Part shown: in pieces, positions 48,716 to 58,946 of the stretch
Layout: each line of letters opens with the position of its first letter
How positions within the stretch are numbered: the stretch's first letter is position 1
Assembly (NCBI GenBank): GCA_022393335.1
Contig: JAJEKB010021880.1
Location: 1,071,043 to 1,135,042 of the forward strand
DNA length: 64,000 nucleotides
From: Macrotrachela quadricornifera
Taxonomy: Eukaryota > Rotifera > Eurotatoria > Philodinida > Philodinidae
Direction: 5' to 3'
The notes under the pieces: generated by a model
Told to the model about the DNA's origin: nothing
Seen by the model: only the letters and a program-made list of their open reading frames with translations
Databases searched by the model: none
Translations under genes and position numbers: made by a program

Positions 48716-49639
48716 AATAAAAAAACTTTTTTGGAAGCATGCACACAATAATAGAAAAAATAACAAATAAAAATAAAAAATACGATCCAATTACAGTTAG
48801 AAAAAGTAAAGAAAAACAATGCAACCCAAATTACAATAAAAATGGGATACTAGTTTCCTAGTTTTTTAATTTTTGATCAATACAAAATCTGTTTAACTTG
48901 TGTATTCTTGGTTTATTACCAAATAAGGCATGATATGTTGCTCCATGATTTTTCATTGTTCAAATCATGATTTATTTGAACACATGGCGTTTCAGATAAT
49001 CAGTCGTGTAATGTGTTTGCATGGATATTTATCCGATTCCTAATTCTTGCCATATTATTGTACCATGATGACCTTTATCAATACAATAAGTATTGAAAAA
49101 TAATATCATAATCAATATTGAAGAAATACATTTAATAATATTGTCATCAATAATAAGAGGATAATATTTATTTATAGCACCAAACCAGAATATATTATAT
49201 TATTAATAAAAAATATATATTTATAGCAATAAACCAAAATATATTATATTATTAATAAAAAGAAGTCACATATAACAATATTGATCATGATAATATTCAC
49301 CATAAAAAATTAAAAATTAAAATTACACATAGAATATCATTTATCATAAGAATATTTATTATAAAATTAATAGCAATAGATATATACGATCAGTATATTG
49401 TAAGCCGATATATAAAATATAGTGTATAATAATATTTATCATAACATTAATAATAATAAGAAGATACACATTATATTATTTATCATAATATTAATATAAG
49501 AGGATACATATAATAATATTAATCATAAATGAGAATATTAATCATAATATAATTGATTATTAAAATCTCAATTATCCTGTAAACCAGTAACTAAAAAATA
49601 AATAAAAATAACAAGTAACGCTCGTCTAAAGACTCGCTC
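48716..49639. other. Very AT-rich stretch, no gene
   Basis: About 49080-49560 is nearly all A/T with reiterated 'ataatattaatcat / aatattatat' motifs, a degenerate AT-rich simple region. No frame is supported. It follows the hammerhead and may include decayed element sequence. Confidence 0.45.
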
Positions 49640-50088
49640 TTCTCTTTCTCGTAGAAATCGTGTTTCTAAAGTATTATCAAGCTATTCACTTATAAAATTA
49701 AAAAACCCGAAGTAAGATGTAGGTTCCTCAACCTCACCTGCCTTTGATCAAACTTCACAAAAACAAATGTTTTTTATTAAAAATTTGTCGTTTATTTAAG
49801 AACTTGAGCTTGAAAAATTTTTAGAAAACTGACTTCAGTTTTGGATTCCTCGACACCGTTACCCTTCGGGCAACCCTTATAAAAAAAAATTCTTTTGCAA
49901 AAAAAGTGATCCTTAAAAAAATTTTAAAAAACTAACATCAAATTCGGATTCCTGGACCCCGATTACCCTTTGGTTAAGTTTTATAGAAAATATTAGTAAA
50001 ATGTTCTTTTGACCTTGTGCGAACATACAAGCACGCAATCAAGCAGACAATTTATGTTTGTAAGACTCTTCTCTACGAGAAAGAGAAT
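49640..50088. mobile_element. TIR repeat family 'R', full copy (R2), inverse of R1
   Basis: It starts TCTCTTTCTCGTAGAAATCG and ends TCTTCTCTACGAGAAAGAGA. The internal units are the reverse complement of those at 17708-18106 ('tcggattcctggaccccg', 'attaccctttggttaa'). The external flank 'acaagtaacgctcgtct' also matches R1's flank. Non-coding. Confidence 0.65.
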
Positions 50089-50214
50089 AATCATCAGCAA
50101 TGGTGTTCATCACACACGACGATGAAATCATCATTTCGTGAAAAAACACCTATTTTCGATGAAAAATACCAAACCTCACCAATTCCTAACATCAATTGAT
50201 CAATGCTGATACCA

Positions 50215-50390
50215 CATGATCACCGAACAGACGTCAGATTCGAAGTCTCCGCATCGAAATACCTCTAGAAATGTCTTTTTTGAAAAATCAGTTTTCGATG
50301 TTTTTTTGACCCTGCGGACATACAATCAATCAATCAGACAATTTATGTTTGTAAGACTCTTCTCTACGAGAAAGAGAATAAACATTTGAC
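50215..50390. repeat. Partial 'R' repeat, left of the Rep gene
   Basis: Ends with AGACTCTTCTCTACGAGAAAG, as R2 does. Inside, 'aatacctctagaaatgtct' and 'gttttcgatg' are inverted copies of the fragment at 52545-52690. Confidence 0.65.
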
Positions 50391-50742
50391 ATTCAATATT
50401 CTGTTTAGTTCCAGCTTTTTTTATTCCACGTTGTTCTATTTTATTTTCTAAAATAAATAAAAAAATAATTTCAATGTTTCTTAAGCTTAACGAAACTGAC
50501 TTTGAAATTGACTAATTCTTTTCATTATTTGTACAAGTTCTTCCTATTGTTAATTAAAAGAAAGCTATGGATAACGCTCTCGATACAATTTTCAGTATAA
50601 TTAATAGATAATAGAAAGAATATTTGTGAGGTAATAATTTGGAAGAAATGATCTGTATATATTTGTATATTTCAGATATTGTGATCGGCTTTCATACTCT
50701 ACACACATACATACTCTTTTAACAATTATATTAGATAAAAGA
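50391..50742. other. AT-rich leader before the Rep-like gene
   Basis: No gene is seen. It lies between the repeat fragment and the first ATG of the Rep-like sequence; no promoter motif can be supported. Confidence 0.3.
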
Positions 50743-52500
50743 ATGGAAACCAATTTTCAAAATGTCATACTGAGCGGAAAAATTATTGTTCGATTTAATA
50801 ATATCACTCAATTGCGTGGAAATTCATGAACTTATCCATATCTGTCAATTAATCGTACAGGTAACGTTAAGGCTCAAGATATGCCATTTTTTGGATATGG
50901 CACAATAGGTGAATTATACGATCTAGTTAGTTGTTTATTTATTTTTCTCTATATACTTTATTGTTTTTTTGCGGTTAGATCGGCAAACTATAGCAAAAAT
51001 GAAAAATATTAAAATACCGAGTTTCGAAGAACAAAAGAACTTGTGTACAATTTTTAGATCATTTAAGAGTCTTGACGCATCGAAATTTTCGGTTCCTTGT
51101 TGGACAAATATTTCAAGTAAGTTAATATTTTTAAAAAACAGGAATTATCTATTGTCCCGATTTATATTTATAGAATACATATTATATCTATGAAATTTTA
51201 TAGAAAAGGTAGTGATGGCTGCTATTCAGGATATATTTAAATGTAAAGGACGAGAAGTTACTTATGCTTGTATAGCAAACGAATATGAAAATGATCAAGT
51301 AGTACCTCGGCTTCATATACAATTCTTCTTGGACAACACAATTCACACTACAAAAGCATGTCTTAAAGACGTTTTACGTATGTTTCACTTCTGCTTTTTT
51401 CATAATCAATTTCATAGTGTTATACCAATTTTTATTTATTTTGGACATAACAGCATGTGGTTACGCATTTCAAGTTGCACGATCAGATCGAGCATGGAAC
51501 GAATACTTGAAAAAAGGTAAAAGAAAAACGAATTTTTAAAATAATTTGATTTAAAAGCGAACATGTTTGTGTGAAAATAAAGATAACCATTGTTGATGAT
51601 TTTAGGACTTGATTTCATTGAATACAAATCGTTTTGTAGTACAGATAGATAATCAACAGGACGACAATGGCCAAAACTTACAGCTATCACACGTAAGAAC
51701 AAAATAAAGTTTAGAATTTGTCGTTATTTTTTCTATTCACAAATAGAAAGAGCAGCTGAAGCTTTTCGACGAGGCCGAATTAACGTTAACGATGGTCTTG
51801 AGCACATAATGAATACAGACTGCATGGTGTCTTTAAAAAGTTTAATGCGGTAAATATGTTTGTTTCTGTTGCAACATAGTTGAATATTTTATTTCTAATG
51901 AAACGAGAATATATTTCTTATATTTGTTTTTTTCTTCTTTTAATAAAAAGATATCAGCCAGCTTTAAACTTTGCAAATAAACAAGCACGGCATAAAAGAG
52001 TAAGATTAGAAATGTACAATAAGCCGTTTTGTTGGCCATATTCTTTTAGTAATACATGCACTCAAGCACTACGTACGTATTTCTGATCATTCTTTATTCT
52101 ACTTAGAATATGAAAATATTTTGTTTAACATTAATAATTAATAATAGGAGATGGAATGCAATTTTGGATAGATAATCATTTTACAAAAGAAGGGCGATCA
52201 AAGGTTTTAGTATTAATTGGACTTACAGGCACTGGTACGAAAAATAATCATAATAAAAATCATTCTTGATTTTCATTTAATTTATTTATTTTCTATTCTA
52301 TTACGAAAACTTAGGAAAGACGTCATTTGTAGAATCCTTGTATGGCGTTGCAAATCATTGTCGAGAGTATTTCAGCATTGAGAACTGGAATAATGATGCG
52401 GACTACATGATTTTGGATGGCATAAACTAGGACAATTACAAAGCTCTAGGCTATCCACCACCAGAGCAGCTACTCACAGGACAAAAGAAGTATACCGTAA
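50743..52500 (+). pseudogene. Rep-like (CRESS-DNA type) replication initiator remnant with introns
   Basis: Coding blocks in several frames, separated by 50-100 nt gaps mostly bounded by GT...AG, carry the landmarks of a rolling-circle Rep protein with a superfamily 3 helicase. There is an H-hydrophobic-Q motif (RLHIQF, about 51310) and a YxxK-type tyrosine motif (EYLKK, about 51505). A Walker A P-loop (GLTGTG|KTSF) is split by an apparent intron at about 52235-52315. A Walker B-like stretch (YMILDG) follows at about 52410. Damage: an in-frame TGA at about 50828, a TAG at about 52428, a further stop near 51648, and the sequence ends at a repeat fragment after a GTAAGT at 52499. It resembles geminivirus-type or plasmid Reps more than circovirus ones, but this is motif-level only. 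It looks like an endogenised, inactivated gene. Confidence 0.65.
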
Positions 52501-52544
52501 GTATATTAATATATCTTCTCATAAATATTTTTATATGGTTATCT

Positions 52545-52690
52545 GTATGTTCTCTTTTTCGTAGAGAAGAATCCAATAAAAATTAATTGTTTGCTTGTGT
52601 GTCCGCAGAGTCAAAAAAAACATCGAAAACAGATTTTTCGGAAAAGACATTTCTTGAGGTATTTCGATGCGGGGACTTTGAATGTGTGCC
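52545..52690. repeat. Partial 'R' repeat, right of the Rep gene
   Basis: Begins TCTCTTTTTCGTAGAGAAG and continues as an inverted copy of 50215-50390 (about 140 bp). The CTCGTAG end faces the Rep-like gene in both fragments, so the gene lies between head-to-head copies. Confidence 0.65.
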
Positions 52691-53241
52691 TCATTTGCTC
52701 AGAGTACCGAATGGGAGGGAGGTGTCAGTTGAGAAAAGTGACGTGGATTGACAGAAACCGAGTTTTTGGGAGTGTATCTTGCGGGTGTGGGTATGAGTAA
52801 GGGCATGTCTGTCATGAAGTTACACCCAGACCCACCCTCACCCACCACCTCACCGACACCGACACCCAAACCCGCAGCGGCGGATCCAGCGAGCACGGCA
52901 AAACCCCCATACTGATTACGCAATACTGGAGCTACATCGAGAAACTGCACATATTATGTGGGCATTTTTCGATTTCAGACTCCTCTAGTTGTGTAAGTGA
53001 ATCTGTTTACTGTGCAATTTTTGCAAGGATAATAGTTACTTAAACACTTCCATTTTTGCTGGAAAAAATCATCCTACTCTCGTCGACCATCGTTAAAAGC
53101 TTTTTCGAAACTTGAATCCATTCTCATAAAGCATAAGTGTCACTATCTTAAGTAAATAGAAGATACAGAAACCAGATCATGATCCTTATTGATCAAAAGA
53201 CTTCAAACGAGACTATTTGATACCGGGGCGCTACATTCGAA
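52691..53241. other. Intergenic, no gene seen
   Basis: About 52820-52890 is a C-rich patch ('caccctcacccaccacctca') with CCGACAC repetition. No frame is supported. Confidence 0.35.
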
Positions 53242-53249
53242 TATAAATA
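53242..53249 (+). promoter_or_regulatory. TATA box upstream of the orphan acidic ORF
   Basis: TATAAATA lies 133 bp upstream of ATG 53382, in a locally GC-richer setting (about 53220-53285) that stands out from the flanks. It is followed about 25-30 bp downstream by 'agttgatcg'. It is a plausible core promoter, unverified. Confidence 0.4.
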
Positions 53250-53381
53250 CTCTGCGCAGTCGCATAGTTGATCGTTTGATGAGCTTACTTGCTACTGCTA
53301 CAGTCGACAACGTTTCTTCTATTCTATAACATTGAATAGGTTAAAAATCGTAAAGGAGACACCATCATTATAAATACAAAA

Positions 53382-54106
53382 ATGCCGGTTATTGTATTAT
53401 CAAACCCTGACAAAGCAGACTACTTTCAACATCCAGGAACTCTAGAAGATAGAGCCTTCTGGAGACAAAGAGCTTATATTGATCCAATGAGAAATTGCAT
53501 TTTAAGAAAACTAAACAATAATCTTACATATATCTATGCTTGTATTTCTTAGGACCAAATGAATATTTTTACAGACTTCAACCATTTGTACCTGTACTCA
53601 ACGATGGCTCGACAACAGAAACTCCGACTCACTTGCAACAACATGCTAAAGTTCAACGACGCTGGTTGAAAAATAAGGAGCAAAAGTCAAAAAAACGCGT
53701 TTTATCTTCATCATGCTCGTGTTCATGCTCATCAGTAGAGGAAGAACAACGAGAAATAGTGAAACAAATAGAATTTGGTGAACGAGAAAAACAAGGAATG
53801 GAAATTGAAGAGGAAGATAGAGAAGAACAACAACAAGTTACACAAGAAGAAGGACAAGTGGAAGAAGGAGAAATGGAAGAAGGACAAGTAGAAAGAAGAG
53901 AGAGACAAGAACAAGAAGAATTAGAAACCGTGACAACAGTAACGAGAAGAGATGCAGACATAGTTCATATTGCACAATGTATAATAAAGGCAGTTGAGGG
54001 ATGTGTTACCATGATGATACTTGTAAAATGTACAAATGAACTCTTTTTATTAGATTTGTCAGATGTCATAAAACTTAATAATCATTTGAACAAAATAAAT
54101 CCGTAA
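53382..54106 (+). CDS. Orphan acidic protein, frame break near 53545
   Basis: ATG 53382 opens 56 codons (MPVIVLSNPDKADYFQHPGT ... FWRQRAYIDPMRN) to TAG 53550-53552. The other frame, open from 53522 to 54106, continues coding-like sequence: LGPNEYFYRLQPFVPVLNDG, THLQQHAKVQRRWLKNK, a Ser/Cys run (SSSCSCSCSSVEEEQ), about 75 residues very rich in Glu/Gln/Arg, then a structured tail (DADIVHIAQCIIKAVEG, LFLLDLSDVIKLNN). The two parts need a one-base shift or an intron I cannot place: no in-phase GT precedes the acceptor-like TTCTTAG at 53546-53552. I recognise no family. It may be a gene, a decayed gene, or part of a mobile element. Confidence 0.4.
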
Positions 54107-54204
54107 CAATATTATTATCATTAAATAGTTCGTTTTTTTTTGTTAATGTAGCGTTAAGTTTATAATTTTTATATTCTTTAGTTTCATTCTGTTTTTATTT
54201 AATA
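54107..54204. other. Short spacer
   Basis: AT-rich; nothing seen. Confidence 0.4.
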
Positions 54205-54550
54205 AAAACAAATGCTTTTTGTTAAAAATGTGGTTTTTTGTGTAAAAAATGGATTCGAAAACAGTTTTGAGAAACTAACATCAGATTCGAGTTCCTCGAC
54301 TCCGTTACCCTTCGGTCAACCTTTAAAAAAAAATTTTTGTAAAAAAAGTGATTCTTTGTGTAAAAAATGGATCCAAAAACAGTTTTCGAAAAACTGACAT
54401 TAGATTGGAGTTCCTCGGTTCAGATTACCCTTTGGTTAAGCCTTATAGAAAATATCAATAGAATATTTCTATGACCTTGTGCGGACCACACAAGCAAGCA
54501 AGCAAACCATTTATGTTTGGAAGATTCTTCTCTACGAGAAAGAGAATATA
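54205..54550. repeat. Partial 'R' repeat (R5)
   Basis: Two tandem internal units ('gagttcctcgactccgttac', 'ttcggtcaacc', then 'gagttcctcggttcagatta') and the right TIR 'cttctctacgagaaagagaa' are present, in the same orientation as R2. The left end is missing. Confidence 0.6.
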
Positions 54551-55996
54551 TCAGGAAAAATCTGCAAAAGACAACAAGGACAAAAAGATGATAACGAGAA
54601 AAGTGGTGGAATAAACCCGTACTCGTGAAATAGATAAGAAAAAGAAGAAAAAAAGAATGATAGGAAGAATCCATGATCATAGAGAAGAGAAGAGAGAGAG
54701 AGAACAAAAGCCTATGTGAGGTTCGAATCATCTATATATGATGATAGAACGAAGAAAAGATAGGAAAAAAGAAAAAAGAATGTCTCATATCCTAACAAAG
54801 AGGGAAAAATAAGTCGTTGTACGATCGTCAGTATATTGGAGATTTGGAGGAGATATTAAACTCATAGTCTATCCTAGCACAGACTAATATTCTCTGAAAT
54901 ATTGATTGAAATTAGATATAGAATAACAATGTTAGTTTCTGAAAGAGAAGCGTTTAATACGGTTTAAGTTTATGCCATTTCATTTACTCATTCATGTCTT
55001 GTAGGTAAATTTTCTAATGATATGCAGTTTCCTTATGTTTGTAAAGTGTATTATAAAATTAAAAAAATTGAATGTGAAGCAAGTTCATGAGCCTTATCCA
55101 ATGTTCATAGAGTTTCCTTCAGTTATCTTTTTTCTGGCTCATATCATATTAGTACGAGAGTGTGCTGTAGCATGTAACGAATTTCATTTTAATACCTTTG
55201 CTCGAACGAATTGAGTGCTACCTTTATACTTTTAAGAGCATAATCATAAAGGCAGAATTAAAAGTAAATATTTCATGGAACATAATACATATGAAAATGT
55301 GACACAGAAAAAGAAAGGAATGAAAAAAACCTAAGAACAATACTATGTTTGCCTAGTTCATTTAACATAAACGCTTGTTGCAACAGAACTTTAACGCCCT
55401 AATCACATTTCATCTCGAAAGTTTTTTTAAAGCAGAACTTCGATCAACACATAGTTCAATAAATTCATGGTCGTCCTGGAAGAACTTTCGAAAGCAGCAC
55501 TTTTTTTTTCTTGTTCATTTAATGTTTGGTATTAAGTAATTATTCTGGACTGTGTTTTAACACGTTTATAATTTACAACACAAAGTTTTTTAAGGTCTCA
55601 TCTACATAAAAAATTCCAGAACTAATAATGATCTCGATTCTTTTTATTTGTGTGGAGAATTTTTTCTTGTAAATTTTCTTTTCATAAACGTATGAATGAC
55701 GTTGCGTTACCTTTTGATTCACACATATATTTTTTTTTAATGTATGCAAGAGAAAGAATAACTAATTACACGTGTTCTGTTTTTCTTTTTGTCCGTTCTT
55801 TTTTTCTACATTGACAATCAAGTAAAGAAAAGGTAGTATTTGATGACATTATATTGTGTTTCATTCAAAATAAATACAACATATTTTTTACTTGAAGCAT
55901 AGATTTTTCACGTGTTCTCTTATATAATTCTCTATAGAGATTATATAAATCTGCGATAAAGAATTAATCTCTGTCTTCATCCCATATTACACATTC
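54551..55996. other. Intergenic, no gene seen
   Basis: Purine-rich (GA/GAA) stretch at about 54560-54830, then AT-rich sequence leading to the metallopeptidase gene. No supported frame. 'aataaatacaac' and 'tatataat' near 55870-55945 could belong to the promoter, not verifiable by eye. Confidence 0.35.
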
Positions 55997-57850
55997 ATGG
56001 CACAATCCTTAGATTTCTCACCGCGTATAATTTCACATTCTTCTAACAGTCAAGTTCATTCTCGTCTTCTCCTTGTAAAAGGAACTTGTGGGTCCAATAC
56101 AAATGGTGACATTCAAATTTCTTCTCATCATGATAATTTTCCGACACAATCTTTTCCCGTACGAAATGGACAATTTAAAGCATTAATACATTTATCACCT
56201 GGTGAGAATACGATTAAAATGACTTTTTACAATGATGGTACTCCATGGATATCATCTTGGTCAGTAAATTATATTCCACTTTCACAAAATCCTCCTCTTC
56301 ATTTGTGTATTATCATTGGATCTGATTCATCATGTACCTATGATGATGTTCCAAATTGTGAAGAACCACCGAATTTAGAAACAGCAATAAAAAAATTACG
56401 ATTAGCTGGATATTTATGGCAAGCATATACAGAATCTCAAATGTCATCAAATGGACTAGGTCATCGAACATTTCAATTAAATGAATCATGGGAACGTGAT
56501 ACACTTAGTTTGATAGATGAATCTTATAGAAATACAGCTAAAATTCATGTTTTGAAAAGTAAATATACAACTGCTGAAATTCGTGATCCACAACGAGCAC
56601 AACAGAATGAAAATGGAGAAAAAAAGAACAGTCTTTTCGATATAGCATTAGAAGCTATTCATCCTGAATTTCCAGGAGATAGAAATCATATTGCAGCACT
56701 ATTCTTGGATTCACATTTTGAAAATGGTTTGATTACAGGACATGCAGCATTAGGATTGGGAAGTGTCACTACACAACATTCTCTTGCTATATTTGGTTCT
56801 CATTCCCTTTTTTCTTGGCCATCATGTTTAGAAAATGTTATTCCATGTTTTATGGATGAAAGAAATGTTGATAGAAATTATTGTGGTGTCGATATAGAAG
56901 GTGATAAATATTGGATTGCATGTAATGTCGGTATTGGTGCGATGATGCATGAAGTAGGACATTTATTTGGTTGTCCACATCAACGGAATGGTATAATGAT
57001 GAGAGATTATATTCGTTTAAATCGATCATTTAGTGTAATTGAACCATCTGGTCCATCAGTATTGAATGGTAATGAATGTTCTTGGCATCGACTTGATCTT
57101 TTACGTTTTCGTGCACATCCATGTTATGCATTACCTAGTGATGAAAATATTCAACAAGATGACGTACATTTATTTGGAGTTGATCAAGGTATTTTAATCA
57201 AATCAGCAAGTAAAATATTGTTAATAGAAATTTATCTTGAAAGCGATGAATTTCCAAAATCATGGATAGAATATGTCGATAAGTCACCTTTGGAAATTAT
57301 TCTCACTGAACATGAATTACGAAGTCAAGCTGGTGGAGAAGGAAAGATTAAGATTAATGTCATCGCTCTCAATGGAACAGATGCTTCTGCTGATGATATT
57401 ACGAATTTATTGCATGTTCAACAAGTTACAGGATTAGGAAAAGTATGGAAATCAGCTAAATTAGGATTACAAACCGGTTCTTTTTCAACAATTCTACTTC
57501 CAATTGATCCACTTGTAAATATACGAGTTCATAGTGGTCTCTGTCTCGATGGACTTGAATTCTTTACTAAACAAGATACGTTTCTCTTTGGAAAAAGAGG
57601 TGGTTCACCACATGATTTTTCTATGGAACATGATGAATTTATTCGAGGCTTTGGTGTAAGAAGTGGTGCTTGGATCGATGCCCTACAAATTATTACTAAT
57701 AAAAGACGTAGTGAATGGTTTGGTAATATTAATGGTGGAAGTCAACATGAATTAATAGTGCCCAGTGATAATTATAGAGTCTGTGGAGTATATGGTGAAA
57801 TAGAAGATTGGGTCATGCAAATAGGATTACATTATTGTATCTTAACATAA
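55997..57850 (+). CDS. Putative zinc metallopeptidase with C-terminal jacalin-like lectin domain
   Basis: One 617-codon exon. The zinc site is HEVGHLFGCPH (H318, E319, H322, H328), an HExxHxxGxxH arrangement, followed by NGIMMRDYIRLNRSF. The N-terminal about 110 residues are a beta-rich domain (VKGTCGSNTNGDIQIS, HLSPGENTIKMTF). The C-terminus (about 505-615: FGKRGGSPHDFSM, FGVRSGAWIDALQI, GGSQHELIVP, IEDWVMQIGLHY) has jacalin-fold repeats. The combination matches the poorly studied 'Metallopep' family typified by yeast YIL108W, whose members have the same order. No signal peptide or membrane segment, so cytosolic action is likely. Substrate unknown. The frame and zinc ligands are intact. Confidence 0.85.
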   Translation: MAQSLDFSPRIISHSSNSQVHSRLLLVKGTCGSNTNGDIQISSHHDNFPTQSFPVRNGQFKALIHLSPGENTIKMTFYNDGTPWISSWSVNYIPLSQNPPLHLCIIIGSDSSCTYDDVPNCEEPPNLETAIKKLRLAGYLWQAYTESQMSSNGLGHRTFQLNESWERDTLSLIDESYRNTAKIHVLKSKYTTAEIRDPQRAQQNENGEKKNSLFDIALEAIHPEFPGDRNHIAALFLDSHFENGLITGHAALGLGSVTTQHSLAIFGSHSLFSWPSCLENVIPCFMDERNVDRNYCGVDIEGDKYWIACNVGIGAMMHEVGHLFGCPHQRNGIMMRDYIRLNRSFSVIEPSGPSVLNGNECSWHRLDLLRFRAHPCYALPSDENIQQDDVHLFGVDQGILIKSASKILLIEIYLESDEFPKSWIEYVDKSPLEIILTEHELRSQAGGEGKIKINVIALNGTDASADDITNLLHVQQVTGLGKVWKSAKLGLQTGSFSTILLPIDPLVNIRVHSGLCLDGLEFFTKQDTFLFGKRGGSPHDFSMEHDEFIRGFGVRSGAWIDALQIITNKRRSEWFGNINGGSQHELIVPSDNYRVCGVYGEIEDWVMQIGLHYCILT

Positions 57851-58946
57851 TTTCGTTTTTTCTAAATAACAAACATTTATAAGAAATGTCAATGAATAAA
57901 TAATAAATGAAATATATATGTTAAATGATTTTATTTTTAATATTACTGAAAGAGTTATTCTTAACTTAACAAATTTGAATATCTTAATTTTAATTGATAC
58001 TTGATAAAAATAAATTTTTCTATTTTTAATAAAAGTTTTGGAGATACTTTACTTGTTGTAGTAAACAATATCTGGTAATCAAATTTCTGTGCTTGGCAAT
58101 GATATTTTACCAATTTTATCATAATGCCATCGTCTCATGTCTGTACAAATTTTTCGTCGTAGTTTATTCGTCTCATCAAATAAAGGATTAAAATTAAAAT
58201 TCTACATAAGTGAATTTTAATGTTTTTCATTAAATAAATCTTTGAGCAAACGTTGCTTGGAAGAACTTTCAACTAATATTAATTTTATCTCCTTTCACAA
58301 AAAAAGAATGATTTACTTAGGTGTTGAATTTAATAAAAAAAAAGGAATAGAATAATAATAGACATTTCCATTTGTTTTTCTCCTAAATCTACAATGTAAC
58401 TATATAGAAAAGTCTTTTGATGTATTGTACCTTTTTAGTTTTTGTATGTCTTTACTTTTCAAGCTTTTTTCGAATATATATCTAAAACAGTGTTGAGTGG
58501 AGGTATATATATATATATATAGTTTTATAGAGAATTTCAAGCAGTATCTCTTTATAGAAAATTTTTTTAATCCAAATGATAGTAGAAGAGAATTCTTAAA
58601 AATCTGAAGAAGACAATTCTTTATGATTCATCCGTTATTTTCTGACAAATTTGAGTCTGATTTGTTTTGTTGGTATGACTAGAAATGTTCTAGATCTAGT
58701 ATAGGACTCTCATATGAGAAGTCTTAGAAAGTTATACATCAATATTGTTGATATTAATAATCTTCTCTTTCTTCCTTTGAATGAAAATATAAACGGTGCA
58801 AATTGATCTTATATTTATATTGAGATTTTTCACATCTCAATCTATATTTTATTGATAGAATCATTATATATTCTAATCAATATTGTGATCAAAACGAAAA
58901 CTGTGTTAAGACAAAGTTTATCATAGAAATAGGCGAAACTGTTTTG
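57851..58946. other. Intergenic between converging genes
   Basis: AT-rich 3' flanks. 'aatgaataaataataaatga' just after the stop at 57850 probably holds the polyadenylation signal. A (TA)n run lies near 58505-58521. No gene is seen. Confidence 0.4.

Noticed and set aside
53653..53961. Minus-strand Ser/Cys/Leu-rich frames
   Set aside because: These are the complement of the Glu/Gln-rich coding repeat on the plus strand.
54715..54735. B-box-like GGTTCGAATC
   Set aside because: The upstream sequence is a GA-rich tract with no D-arm or anticodon stem.
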